DNA from: Prionace glauca
Lineage: Eukaryota > Chordata > Chondrichthyes > Carcharhiniformes > Carcharhinidae
Reading direction: 5' to 3'
Length of the DNA stretch: 64,000 bases
Assembly (NCBI GenBank): GCA_037974335.1
Contig: CM075724.1
Coordinates: 35,279,168-35,343,167, forward strand
The position numbers and the translations under genes are program-made. Below the pieces are notes generated by a model. It did not search any database. It saw only the letters and a list, made by a program, of their open reading frames with translations, and had not been told where the DNA came from. Below, piece after piece: positions 13,101 to 28,100 of this stretch. Each line of letters begins with the position of its first letter. Position 1 is the stretch's first letter.

Positions 13101-16100
13101 CTTTGAATAGAAGCCAGATGATGTCCTGTGACTGATCTGATTGGGTGAGTTAATCCCCATGGATAGCAGCTAATTTCTCTCCCAAAATACTGACACATGG
13201 GTTGAGAAAACTGATGGGTTCAGGAACCTGATGCTTGGATAATTTCTGGGTTCAACCTGACATCTCAGCTATCTCACTGCCAGGCGCCACTTCTAAATGT
13301 ACTTGGACAGGAGACCGAGCATCTCCTGGAAGTGGGAGCTGCCTGCTTGGCACCTGCAGAAAAGGCAAGCAGCAGCCATGCTAAGGCCTGCCACTGTCAT
13401 GTTGCTAAAGTGCAGGTAGCCTTTTGGCTCAGATCAAGTGTAGTCTGTTAGTGTTGATCAAGTGTAGGGTCAACATGCTGCACTTGATTGAAGTCATTAG
13501 GTTGCAATTCAGCTTCATATGAAGCAATTTTTTAAAGCAGCATCTCGGCCTTTTGGCTAAGATGCAAATTAGATCAAGCCCTGGAGGGGGAGCTACTCCT
13601 ACTCCAGTCAGCTTGGATCATGTAGATCAAGCCCAAGACAGGAGACCTGTCTTGTCAGCTTGGATCGGGAATGTCCCAACTTGTTGGGACTCTGAATTGG
13701 GTTTAATTTGACTTGATTAGATTGGAATAAAGGGGTAAAAAAAAAAAAGGTAGTTCCTCAGAGGGCGAGCAAAGTAATTAATTCAAAGTAAGTGGGTCCT
13801 GTTGCCAAAATGAAGGTAACAAGCACGATCCTGTGCAAGATCCCTGCACAAATATTTTTCACTCAATGTAAACAGATTTTCAGGTCTCCCCAGTTTGAAC
13901 TCGACAGTTGTGTGCTTACATGCAGTAGATCCTTCAGGATTGTGAAATTCCCTTCTAAAAAGTTTCTTCCAACACTCTTTGGAATTTAGAAGAATGAGGG
14001 GAGATCAAATTGAGGTAAGATGTTAAAAGGTATGGATAATGTAGACGTGGAGCGGATGCTTCCTCTTGTGGGGCATTCTAGGATGAGTGGTCATAGATTC
14101 TGGATAAGGAGTAGAAAATTTAAAAGGAGAAGGAGAAACTACTTCTCCCAAAGGGTTGTGAATCTGTGGAATTCACTACTCCAAAGTGCAGTGGATGCTG
14201 GAACAGTGAGTAAATTTAAGGGGGAGTTAGACAGATTTTTAATTGGTAATGGGTTGAAGGGTTATAGGGAGAAGGCAGGAAAATGGGGACGAGGAGCATA
14301 TCAGCCATGATCAAATGGCAGAGCAAACACAATGGGCCAAATAGTCTAAATTCTGCTCCTATATCTTATGAACTTATGAAAAAGTGCAGCTTGTACAGCA
14401 TAAGGTCAATAGCCTGAAATACTCTACGACAATCTCACAACCACATAAAATACTGTGCTTCAAGGACAAGACCACTGCTGTCTTTTCAGGGTCATAAATG
14501 AAGCCTTGCCAAAGTTACCAGCATTTCAAAAACAAGTGACAAAAGAGTGATTATTCACCTTTTCTTTTACTGCTGTACAAAATAATTGTTCCAAAGCAAA
14601 CAGCTGCAGTGATCATAGCAGTTAGAAGAGAAGTGATTAATATTCTTGGTCTTGTCCTGGATGCTATACAAATGAAAAACCAGAGAGGTGTTATTGATTA
14701 TTCACTGCTCTTTCTCTGTGCTTGTTACAGAAAACAAAAGTTTTAAATTTACTTGCAGGGCAGCGTCGCACCCAAATAACTGAAAGAACCTTTCAATGAT
14801 AAATGACGCAGTAACTCCTACTTCATTCACAATGAAGTGAAACAGCCGCTACATTAGCTGGAAAATCAAGTGGTCTCCATCTTAAAGAATAATCTTTGAC
14901 ATTTTAAAACAAACCTGTCTTTCGCTACTTCATAAATGGAATTCTTTCAACTAGAATGGAAATGTGAAACTTGTGACAGTTCAATGTGTGCATGACAATT
15001 CAGATTGTGAGGTCAAGATGAAAATAATTATTTATTGATCCAGCATTCTACCAAGTCCCATTCTGCACCCGGGATATGCTACATCTGACACTCCAGGCCC
15101 TCATTTAGATCACAGTACTTTTTCCCTTTTCTACCTTAAGAATCTTGCATCTAGGCAAGATATTAGAAGTGGGATATGGTGATAAAAATAAAAGTCAGAT
15201 GTTGACAAGTATATTATAAAATGTTGACAATATATTATAAAAGAACAGCTTTGGGAACATTTTTAAAGCCTTACATTTATACGCTTACACCTAGGCATAC
15301 AACAGATTGGCTTCCTATGGTTTGTGTGTAAGGTCCAAGGTCAAACCCTGTGATGGTCAAAGAGGCACCAAAGAGAAATGCACCCATTTATCACTGAAAA
15401 CCATGGAAGAAAAGTCACTATAATGCTGACATTCTTTGATAAAGTCACTCAAATACACACAAAGCAATGGGGACCTGGGACAATTAGAAGACCATGATGT
15501 GTGGCAATGGCACAAGCCACTCTAAGTAGGTTCTTCCACTAAGCTGGAGACTGAAGTCTGTCTAATAGTTTCTGAGAAAACTGAGACTTACGATGGCTGA
15601 TGCTGGAAGACTTGAAATGGAGACAATGCTCTATATTTCCAGGGCCCAGTACCCAAGATGACACATGATAATCATGTATAGTGTGACATATGATGCGTGC
15701 CAACGTTGTGGACAGGAATATAATGGCAATGTACTTGTACGTTTTAATGTCCATTCCTCACTTCACCATTTTGAGCAACACTTGCATAATCTGTATTTGT
15801 TCATTGTTTATTGGCAAAATAACAACACTCTCCTTGAGACAGAGGAAGTAATCAGATCACTTTGGGATCAAGCTGGTTCCACGATGATACAAGTGATTGT
15901 AAAAATTCAGAACTAATGAGTGAAATGGATTCCAAGCACTGAGGGAAATGACTCCTCATCTAGCCTGGCTCACTAATTGATCCTAGTTGGGGTAGACTTG
16001 TCACTGAAAGCTGGAAACATTCCCACTGGTTTGTAGAATTATCTGGAGTCAATGGCCGGAATTTTGCCACCTTGCCTGCTATGGAAATTGGAGCAGGCGA

Positions 16101-19100
16101 GAGGCAGATAATAGGAAAGTCTGTTGACCTTGGGCTGGATTTTACAGTTTCAGGCCGAACAAGGTTGTAAAATTCTGCCCATTGAGTGTGCTTTAACTGC
16201 AAGGCACTTGGGGGGAGTAACAAAAACCTGGTTCTGTTGACCTAAGCTTTCTGGAGTTGCGCTCCAAAAGGGAGTGTGTGTGTGAATTCTGTATTAAAAT
16301 TCTATGTGCCATTTCACTCAGATATTCTCAGACATATTCACAAATTTTTGAGTCTGCTGATAGCTGATCAATCAAAAAATAGATTATTTGATTGAGTACT
16401 CATTCAGGCTAATTGAAAAAGAACTTTTGTTCCTAATGGTAAAATAATTGTTCTCTTGCAAATTTTGACTTGGGGTACAACAGAATCCATTTAGAAATTC
16501 CACATCACTCAGATATAACATTGAAATTGCTTTGTTGTCTTTTCATTTCTAATAAATTCATATGAAAGTTTATCAGTATTTCTATTCCTGTGAACTGTGA
16601 AAAACATTCACAAATACATTTCAAAGAACAGGTGAGCAAAGAACAATTTGAACAATGAAGAAAAACCAGGCCTAAATTTAAATATGGCAAGGCTCATTGT
16701 AAAGAATAGGGGTGGGATTTTAAGGCCTTGCTTGTCCCAAAACTGTAAAATCCTGCTCGAGGTCAATGGACCTTTCCATTGTCTGCCCCCTCGCTCCAAT
16801 TCCCATGGTGGGCGGGATGGTAAAATTCCAGCCTAATGTCTACATGTGTAGTAACTAAATAATGTCCTTAATTTGTAATGATCCATTTGTGTGGCTCAGT
16901 TACACAAATTCAAGCCAAGGTTTCCTAAATGAAAATAAAATGTAATTCATACAACATTAGAATTGAAAAATGAAATACTTCTCACCATTTTCTAGATACC
17001 ATTCTCCTTTATTATTACTTACCCTTAATGGTCAAACTAACAACTTTTTGTAAAGGTGTCTTTAAAGCTTCATGACTAATTTTGCAGACATAAGAAGCTC
17101 CATCATCTGCCTGGGTGCCTTTGACGATCAGGAATGAAAGCAGATCAAACGTTCCATTTTGATTTTGCTGAAGTTTTCCCGTAATCGCTCTTGATGTGAG
17201 GTCAACTTGGTTTTCGCTGTCCTTTGAGCCACGTTTAAACCAAGAGATAGAGTGATCTTCTGGATAAAAATGTTTCATCTCACAAATGATTGCTTTATCT
17301 TCCCCAAGTTCAATGTCAATGTTTACGGTGTTCACTGAAACTGTAGGAGGTACTACCAAGAGAAAAAGAATAAAAATAAATTTTATGTTCCTTTCATTAG
17401 ATGTCTCCTTAAAAATGCAACATAGTCATGTTTGCCATGCATTGAAATGGGTGCAGGAATTTAACCCCCAAGCTTGTTTTGCCATTGAACGAGCTTATGG
17501 TTGATCTAAGACCCACCTGAGCCCCACATGCATTAATACTTCTGCCCAACAAAAATTAGGTTATAATAAAAAAATGCTGGATAAATGAAGTAGGTTGGCG
17601 AAGTCACATGGACTCAAAATGTTAACTCTGTTTCTCTCCCCACATCCAGCATTTTCATTACGTATTTCAAAATTCCAACATCCAAGGTATTTTTCTTTTA
17701 TATAAAAATTAGGCTATCTCAGGTTTAAATTTACAATTAATCTTGCATTAATTACTTTCTTCAACAAACCTATTTTGTTTATTTATTAGTGTCACAAGTA
17801 GGCTTACATTAACACTACGATGAAGTTTCTGTGAAAATTCCCTAGTTGCCACACTCCAGCACCTGATCGGGTACACTGAGGGAGAATTTAGCAAGGCCAA
17901 TGCACCTAATCAGCACGTGTTTTGGATTGTGGGAGGAAACCGGAGCACCCGGAGGAAACCCATGCAGACACGGGGAGGAAGCGCAGACTACACGCAGACA
18001 GTGACCCAAGCCGGGAATTGAACCAGGGTCCCTGGTGCTGTGAGGCAGCAGTACTAACCACTGTGCCACCCATGCTAAATTCTCCCTCTGTACAGTGATT
18101 AGCACTGCTGCCTCACAGTAAAAAGTCTCACAACACCAGATTCTAATCCAACCGATTTATTTGATATAGACTCACTAGCTTTCGGGTTAGCCCCTTCGTC
18201 AGGTGAATGGAGAGTTCTGGCTCTGACAGAGCATATAAAGCACAGACAGTTTAGAGATTACTGATTAGAATGCGAATCTTTACACCTAACCTGCTGTTCA
18301 AGTCCTAAAGTGGCTGACAATGTGTGTGGAAGGAGCACTGATCACAGGTTAAAGAGATGTGTATTGTCTCCAGACAGTACAGTAAGTGAGGTTTTGCAAA
18401 CCCAGGCAAATCACGGGGGTTACAGATAGTGCGACATGAACCCAAGATCCCTGTTGAGACCGTCCTCATGTGTGCGGAACTTGGCTGTCAGTCTCTGTTC
18501 AGCGACTCTGCGCTGTCGTGTATCGTGAAGGCCACCTTGGAGAATGCTTACCCGAAGGTCAGAGGCTGAATGCCCGTGACCACTGAAGTGTTCGCCAACA
18601 GGAAGGGAACAGTCTTGCCTGGTGATTGTCGAGCGATGTTCATTCCTCCTTTATCGTAGCGTTTGCACATCTCCCCAACGTACCATGCTTCGGGACATCC
18701 TTTCTTGCAACGTATCAGGTAGACAATGTTGGCCGAGTTGCAAGAGTATTTACCGTGTACCTGGTGGATGGTATTCTCACGTGTGATGATGGTATCCATG
18801 TCGATGATCCGGCATGTCTTGCAGAGGTTGCTGTGGCAGGGTTGTGTGGTATTGTGGTCACTGTTCTCCTGAAGACTGGGTAGTTTGCTGCGAACAATGG
18901 TCTGTTTGAGATTGTGTGGTTGTCTGAAGGCAAGAAGTGGGGGTGTGGGGATAGCCCTGGCGAGATGTTCGTCTTCATCAATGATATGTTGAAGACTCCG
19001 GAGAAGATGTTGTAGTTTCTCCGCTCCGGGGAAGTACTGGACGACGAAGGGAACTCTGTCCACTGTGTCCCATGTTTGCCTTCTGAGGAGATCAGTGCGG

Positions 19101-22100
19101 TTTTTCGCTGTGGCGCATCGGAACTGCCGATCTATGAGTCGAGTGCCATATCCTGTTCTTATGATGGCATCTTTCAGCGTCTGGAGGTGTCTGTCACGAT
19201 CCTCCTCATCTGAGCAAATCCTGTGTATACGGAGGGCTTGTCCATAGGGAATGGCTTCTTTAACATGTTTAGGGTGGAAGCTGGAGAAGTGGAGCATTGT
19301 GAGATTGTCTGTGGGCTAGCAGTACAGTGAGGTGCTGAGGTGACCGTCCTTGATGGAGATGCGCATGTCCAAGAATGCAACTGATTCTGGGGAATAGTCC
19401 ATGGTGAGTCTGATGGTGGGGTGGAATTTGTTGATATCATCATATAGTTGTTTCAGTGATTGTTCACCATGAGGCCAAAGGAAGAAAATGTCATTGATGT
19501 ATCTAGTGTACAGCATTGGTTGAAGATTCTGTGCAGTGAAGAAGTCTTGTTTAAACCTGTGCATGAAGATGTTGGCATATTGAGGTGCAAATTTGGTGCC
19601 CATGGCTGTTCCGTGTGGCTGGATGAAAAACTGGTTGTTGAAGGTGAAGACATTGTGGTCCAGGATAAAGCGGATGAGTTGTAAAATTGCATCTGGAAAC
19701 TGGCAGTTGTCAGCATTGAGTACTGAGGCAGTCGCAGCAATGCCATCATTGTGGGGGATGTTGGTGTAGAGTGCCGAGACATCCATTGTGACGAGGAGTG
19801 TCCCTGGTTCAACTGCTCCATGTGTGCTGAGTTTCTGTAGGAAGTCCATAGTGTCGCGACAAAAGCTGGGGGTTCTTTGTACAATGGGTTTCAGGATGCC
19901 CTCGACGTAGCCAGAGAGGTTCTCACACAGAGTTCCATTGCCCGATACGATGGGACGGCCAGGTGTGTTTGCCTTGTGTATCTTTGGGAGGCATTAGAGA
20001 TCTCCAATGCAGGGAGTACGTGGAATGAGAGCACGGAGGGTGCTCTGAAGGTCCGGATAAAAGGTCTTGATCAGATTGTTGAGTTGACGAGTATGTTCTT
20101 TGGTCGGATCTGAGGGTAACTGTCTGTAGTGTTCCTCATTGTTTAGTTGTCGGTACACTTCTTTATAGTAATCCGTTCTGTTCAGTATGACGATGGCCCC
20201 TCCTTTGTCTGCTGGTTTGATGACAACGTCGAGGTTTGTCTTGAGAGCGTGGATGGCGTTGCGTTGTGCTTGGGTGATGTTCGGGGCTGCCTTGTGAGTG
20301 CGGCTGATGAATCTGGTGTTAACACCCCTCCCTATGGTTTGGGCATACAAGTCCAGTCGAGGGCAGCGGCCTTCCGGAGGAGTCCAATTGGATTCCTTCC
20401 TCTTAGGTTGTTGCACTGCGGATCTCTCTGTCGGCTGTTCTGGTTCATCGGCTGTCTCATTGTGTTCACTGTAGGCCTCTTGGGGTTTGTGGAAAAATGC
20501 TCCCATTTTTCCACAAACCCCAAGGGGCCTACAGTGAACACAATGAGACAGCCGATGAACCAGAACAGCCGACAGAGAGATCCGCAGTGCAACAACCTAA
20601 GAGGAAGGAATCCAATTGGACTCCTCCGGAAGGCCGCTGCCCTCGACTGGACTTGTATGCCCAAACCATCAGGAGGTGCGTTAACACCAGATTCATCAGC
20701 CGCACTCACAAGGCAGCCCCGAACATCACCCAAGCACAACGCAACGCCATCCACGCTCTCAAGACAAACCGCAACATTGTCATCAAACCAGCAGACAAAG
20801 GAGGGGCCATCGTCATACTGAACAGAACGGATTACTGTAAAGAAGTGTACCGACAACTAAACAATGAGGAACACTACAGACAGTTACCCTCAGATCCGAC
20901 CAAATAACACACTCGTCAACTCAACAATCTGATCAAGACCTTTTATCCGGACCTTCAGAGCACCCTCCGTGCTCTCATTCCACGTACTCCCCGCATTGGA
21001 GATCTCTAATGCCTCCCAAAGATACACAAGGCAAACACACCTGGCCGTCCCATCGTATCAGGCAATGGGACTCTGTGTGAGAACCTCTCTGGCTACGTCG
21101 AGGGCATCCTGAAACCCATTGTACAAAGAACCCCCAGCTTTTGTCGCGACACTATGGACTTCCTGCAGAAACTCAGCACACATGGAGCAGTTGAACCCGG
21201 GACACTCCTTGTCACAATGGATGTCTCGGCGCTGTACACCAACATCCCCCAAAATGATGGCATTGCTGCGACTGCCTCAGTACTCAATGCTGACAACTGC
21301 CAGTTTCCAGATGCAATTTTACAACTCATCCACTTTATCCTGGACCACAATGTCTTCACCTTCAACAACCGGTTTTTCATCCAGACACATGGAACAGCCA
21401 TGGGGACCAAATTTGCAGCTCAATATGCCAACATCTTCATGCACAGGTTCGAACAAGACTTCTTCACTGCACAGAATCTTCAACCGATGCTATACACTAG
21501 ATACATCAATGACATTTTCTTCCTTTGGCCTCATGGTGAACAATCACTGAAACAACTATATGATGATATCAACAAATTCCACCCCACCATCAGACTCACC
21601 ATGGACTATTCCCCAGAATCAGTTGCATTCTTGGACACACGCATCTCCATCAAGGACGGTCACCTCAGCACCTCACTGTACCGCAAACCCACAGACAATC
21701 TCACATTGCTCCACTTCTCCAGCTTCCACCCTAAACATGTTAAAGAAGCCATTCCCTATGGACAAGCCCTCCGTATACACAGGATTTGCTCAGATGAGGA
21801 GGATCGTGACAGATACCTCCAGACTCTGAAAGATGCCCTCATAAGAACAGGATATGGCACTCGACTCATAGATCGACAGTTCCGATGCGCCACAGCGAAA
21901 AACCGCACCGATCTCCTCAGAAGACAAACACGGGACACAGTGGACAGAGTACCCTTCGTCGTCCAGTACTTCCCCGGAGCAGAGAAGCTACGACATCTTC
22001 TCCGGAGTCTTCATCATTGATGAAGACGAACATCTCGCCAGGGCTATCCCCACACCCCAACTTCTTGCCTTCAGACAACCACGCAACCTCAAACAGACCA

Positions 22101-25100
22101 TTGTTCGCAGCAAACTACCCAGCCTTCAGGAGAACAGTGATCACAATACCACACAACCCTGCCACAGCAACCTCTGCAAGACATGCCGGATCATCGACAT
22201 GGATACCATCATCACACGTGAGAATACCATCCACCAGGTACATGGTAAATACTCTTGCAACTCGGCCAACATTGTCTACCTGATACGTTGCAAGAAAGGA
22301 TGTCCCGAAGCATGGTACACTGGGGAGACCGTGCAGATGCTACGACAAAGAAGGAATAAACATCGCTCGACAATCACCAGGCAAGACTGTTCCCTTCCTG
22401 TTGGCGAACACTTCAGTGGTCACGGACATTCAGCCTCTGACCTTCGGGTAAGCATTCTCCAAGGCGGCCTTCACGACACACGACAGTGCAGAGTCGCTGA
22501 GCAGAGACTGATAGCCAAGTTCCGCACACATGAGGACGGTCTCAACAGGGATCTTGGGTTCATGTCACACTATCTGTAACCCCCGTGACTTGCCTGGGTT
22601 TGCAAAACCTCACTCACTGTGCTGTCTGGAGACAATACACATCTCTTTAACCTGTGATCAGTGCTCCTTCCACACACATTGTCAGCCACTTTAGGACTTG
22701 AACAGCAGGTTACGTATAAAGATTCGCATTCTAATCAGTAATCTGTAAACTGTCTGTGCTTTATATGCTTTGTCAGAGGCCAGAACTCTCCATTCACCTG
22801 ACGAAGGGGCTAACCCAAAAGCTAGTGCGTTTACTATCAAATAAATCGGTTGGACTAAAACCTGGTGTTGTCAGACTTTTTACTGTTTACCCCAGTCCAA
22901 CGCCGGCATATCCACATCATGACTACTATCGACGCCTCATAGTGCCAGGGACCCAGATTCAATTCCCGGCTTCGGTCACTGTTTGTGCGGAGTCTGCGCA
23001 TAAAGAATGCTTCCCTATTTAACTTCTGTAAGGTCTGGCTATAATTTTAGACTATGCCCCTCCACCCGCCCTCTTTTCCCACGTTGTATAATCCTCAACC
23101 AGTGAATTTAATTCCCCTCTAACTAAATCCCTTTAGTACAGTGTCTTGGAATTCATAAATTATTAAATTTCTGTTGGAAGAGGATATTTTGACCTGTTGA
23201 CGTGTCCACTCAGAATGAAACTGCAACTGCTCAGTTAAATGAAAGTGTCTATAATTTACTATCAGATGGAGTAGATGTTTTGCTGAGGATAAACAACATT
23301 ACCCCAGCTCACGTTGCTGTTTCAGTTTTGCTTTCACTTCCAAAAAGATGCAAGTAATTTTCCACGGATACTGCACCACTGTAACAGTGTCACATAGCCA
23401 ATTAAAATACCTACTCTGTGAGTCTGAAATATACAACTCTTGCAGCTCTATCTACATCCATAACTATTCCTAGTATTCCAGCAATTATATCTGTATCCAT
23501 AACTATTCCTAGTATTCCTACTATACTATCTATAACCATAAATATTCCTCGTATTCCTACTATACTATCTATAACCATAACTACTCCTGGTATTTCTACT
23601 ATACTATCTATAACCATAACTACTCCTAGTATTTCTACAATTCTATCTGTAACCATAACTATTCCTAGTATTTCTACAATTCTATCTGTAACCATAACTA
23701 TTCCTAGTATTTCTACAATTCTATCTATAACCATAACTATTCCTAGTATTCCTACTATACTATCTATAACCATAACTATTCCTAGTATTTCTACAATTCT
23801 ATCTGTAACCATAACTATTCCTAGTATTCCTACTATACTATCTATAACCATAACTACTCCTAGTATTTCTACAATTCTATCTGTAACCATAACTATTCCT
23901 AGTATTCCTATAATTCTATCTGTATCCATAACTATTCCTAGTATTCCTATAATTCTATCTGTAACTATAACTATTCCTGGTATTCCTATAATTCTATCTG
24001 TATCCATAACTATTCCTAGTATTCCTATAATTCTATCTATATCCATAACTACTCCTAGTATTCCTACAATTCTATCTGTATCCATAACTATTCCTAGTAT
24101 TCCTACTATACTATCTATAACCATAACTATTCCTAGTATTCCTACTATACTATCTATAACCATAACTATTCCTAGTATTTCTACATTTCTATCTGTAACC
24201 ATAACTATTCCTAGTATTCCTATAATTCTATCTGTATCCATAACTATTCCTAGTATTCCTATAATACTACCTAAAACCATAACTATTCCTAGTATTCCTA
24301 CTATACTATCTATAACCATAACTATTCCTAGTATTCCTACTATACTATCTATAACCATAACTACTCCTAGTATTTCTATAATTCTATCTGTATCCATAAC
24401 TATTCCTAGTATTCTTATAATTCTATCTATATCCATAACTATTCCTAGTATTCTTATAATTCTATCTATATCCATAACTATTCCTAGTATTTCTACAATT
24501 CTATCTGTATCCATAACTATTCCTAGTATTCCTACTATACTATCTGTAACCATAACTATTCCTAGTATTCCTATAATTCTATCTATAACCATAACTATTT
24601 CTAGTATTTCTACAATTCTATCTGTATCCATAACTATTCCTAGTATTCCTATAATTCTATCTATAACCATAACTATTCCTAGTATTTCTATAATTCTATC
24701 TGTATCCATAACTATTCCTAGTATTCTTATAATTCTATCTTTTCCATAACTATTCCTAGTATTCTTATAATTCTATCTATATCCATAACTATTCCTAGTA
24801 TTTCTACAATTCTATCTGTATCCATAACTATTCCTAGTATTCCTACTATACTATCTATAACCATAACTATTCCTAGTATTCCTATAATTCTATCTGCATC
24901 CATAACTATTCCTACTATTCTATCTATACCCATAACTATTCCTAGTATTTCTACAATTCTATCTATATCCATAACTATTCCTAGTATTCCTATAATTCTA
25001 TCTGTATCCATAACTATTCCTAGTATTCCTATAATTCTATCTGTAACCATAACTATTCCTGGTATTCCTAAAATTCTATCTGTATCCATAACTATTCCTA

Positions 25101-28100
25101 GTATTCCTATAATTCTATCTATATCCATAACTACTCCTAGTATTCCTACAATTCTATCTGTATCCATAACTATTCCTAGTATTCCTATAATTCTATCTGT
25201 AACCATAACTATTCCTAGTATTCCTACTATACTATCTATAACCATAACTATTCCTAGTATTCCTACTATACTATCTATAACCATAACTATTCCTAGTATT
25301 TCTACAATTCTATCTGTAACCATAACTATTCCTAGTATTCCTATAATTCTATCTGTATCCATAACTATTCCTAGTATTCCTATAATACTACCTAAAACCA
25401 TAACTATTCCTAGTATTCCTACTATACTATCTATAACCATAACTATTCCTAGTATTCCTACTATACTATCTATAACCATAACTACTCCTAGTATTTCTAT
25501 AATTCTATCTGTATCCATAACTATTCCTAGTATTCTTATAATTCTATCTATATCCATAACTATTCCTAGTATTTCTACAATTCTATCTGTATTCATAACT
25601 ATTCCTAGTATTCCTACTATACTATCTATAACCATAACTATTCCTAGTATTCCTATAATTCTATCTATAACCATAACTATTTCTAGTATTTCTACAATTC
25701 TATCTGTATCCATAACTATTCCTAGTATTCCTATAATTCTATCTATAACCATAACTATTCCTAGTATTTCTATAATTCTATCTGTATCCATAACTATTCC
25801 TAGTATTCTTATAATTCTATCTTTTCCATAACTATTCCTAGTATTCTTATAATTCTATCTATATCCATAACTATTCCTAGTATTTCTACAATTCTATCTG
25901 TATCCATAACTATTCCTAGTATTCCTACTATACTATCTATAACCATAACTATTCCTAGTATTCCTATAATTCTATCTGCATCCATAACTATTCCTAGTAT
26001 TCCAGCAATTCTATCTGTATCCATAACTATTCCTAGTATTCCTACTATACTATCTATATCCATAACTATTCCTAGTATTCCTACTATACTATCTATAACC
26101 ATAACTATTCCTAGTATTCCTACTATTCTATCTATACCCATAACTATCCTAGTATTTCTACAATTCTATCTACATCCATAACTATTCCTAGTATTCCTAT
26201 AATTCTATCTATATCTATAACTATCCCTAGTACAGATTAATTCACAGACAGAAATTAAATTGGCTCAAAGAACAAACAAAGCTGGCTGCATTTTGTGGTA
26301 GCAGCAAAGGAGGTGTTTGCCTCAGATCCCGAAGAAAGCTGCCTACAAAGGCTAAACAATATCTGTGGCATCCATTTCCCCTTTCTCAAAGTCAGGCTTA
26401 TGCTGTCGCTAAGTCAAGGGGTCTCAAAATGTCCAGCAGCAACGATACCATGAACCAGGGTTTGCAGCTATTCACACTGAAGTACTCTCGTAGCAAATCA
26501 GAAAGCAAAAACCGTTGAATCCCTTCAACTTCTAATTTTAACTTTCTTTTACAGATAGAGAGATAAATAAATGGGATATTCATTTAACACAGAAGCTGAA
26601 ATATCATAAACAAATCTTAATTTTGAAAGCAAATATGTGGAATTTTATTTCATATTAGAGAAATCTGACTTTGACCAAATATAAAATGACTGGTTAAGGG
26701 CCAGCGAAGGAGTTTAACAGCAATGATGAACCCCCGAACCCCTGTAACCACCCTTGTATCTTGAAAAATCCAAATACACCGCATTCAAAAGGGGTTTTAC
26801 GGTGAAACCAATAGTGGCATGGTGGCACAGTGATTCGCACAGTTGCCTCACACCACCGGTGACAGAGTTTGATCTCCAATCACTGCTTGTGTGGAGTTTG
26901 CACGTTCTCCCTGTGTCTGTGTGGGTTTCCTCCAGAACTGGTGTCCTCCCACAGTCCGAAAGACGTGCTAGTTAGGTGCACTAGCCATGCTAAATTCTCC
27001 CTCAGTGTACCCAAACAGGCACTGGAGTGTGGCCACTAGGGGATTTTCACAGTAACTTCATTGCAGTGTTAATGTAAGCATACTTGGAACACCAATAAAA
27101 AACTTAATTTAAGAGTGGAAGCTTTCATTAATTCCATTTTACTGCATTCTGGGGGTACTGCATATCCTGTGGGAAAGCATTGAATTGCTTACAGCAACTT
27201 CTGGATATCTGCATTTAATTGCGCAAGTATGGACTTCAGATGAATAATTATGGTGAATACGAACATGATTCATTGTCATAAGGACCAACAATTTAGTGCC
27301 TTTAACGTCCCAAAGTACTTCACAGGAGCATTATAACACAAAATATTAAAACTGACCCAGACCAATGTAAGTTCATATCTGGTCAGATAACAACTATTTG
27401 ATCAAAGAGTTAGGTTTTAAGAAGTATAGATGTTTTGAAGATGGAAATCGAGGTGGTGAAGTGAGAGACGTAGGGAGGGAATTCTGGAGCTTAAACATGA
27501 GACAACTAAAGGCATGGCCATCAATGACGGAGCATTTAAAATCAGGGTTGCTTAAGAGATAGAATTACATGAGTCCAGATATCTGAAAGGGCTATGGGGC
27601 AGGAGAAGGTTACAAAGATAGGAGCAGTTGAGGCCATGGAGAGATTTGAAAACAAGGACAAAAATTTTAAAATCAAGATGTTGTTTTAACTGAAACCAAC
27701 ACAAGTCAGTAAGCACAGGGGTGATAGGTTAACTGGATTTGCTGAGTTTATATATAGACAGCAGATAGGTTTATGTAAGGTATAATATGGAAGGCCAACC
27801 AGTAAAGCATTGGAATAGTTAGGTTCAGCAGTAACAAAGGCATGAATGAGCTTTTTTTTAAAGCAGAAATTGAGCTGTGATAGGGCAAAAATCGGGAAAT
27901 ACGGTGGAGGTAGCAATAGGCAGTCTTTGTGACTGTGCAAATCTCAGGGCCAAATTCCAGGAAGGTGAATGGGACACCAATTGCAGGTTAGGTAGAACAC
28001 TGTGTAGAGCGTTCTCCAAATGGCACAACAACATGGTTACGCCCAATGTTCTGACGTCACTCCCATATAAACTAACAAACCTCATGGGAAATGCAGATAC

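Noticed and set aside
13541-13575. A functional U2 snRNA gene
   Set aside because: Only the first 20 or so bases match. The branch-site pairing region, Sm site and 3' stem-loops are not seen.
20147-20856. 224- and 174-codon frames over the palindrome centre
   Set aside because: They are antisense shadows of the Penelope-like coding region in the opposite arm and run across the palindrome joint.
23411-25791. Long repetitive open frames on both strands (up to 443 codons)
   Set aside because: They follow from a 39-bp unit whose length is a multiple of three and which lacks stops. No start context, splice logic or domain supports a protein.
23447-26232. CRISPR array
   Set aside because: The units are directly adjacent, with no unique spacers, in a vertebrate intron.
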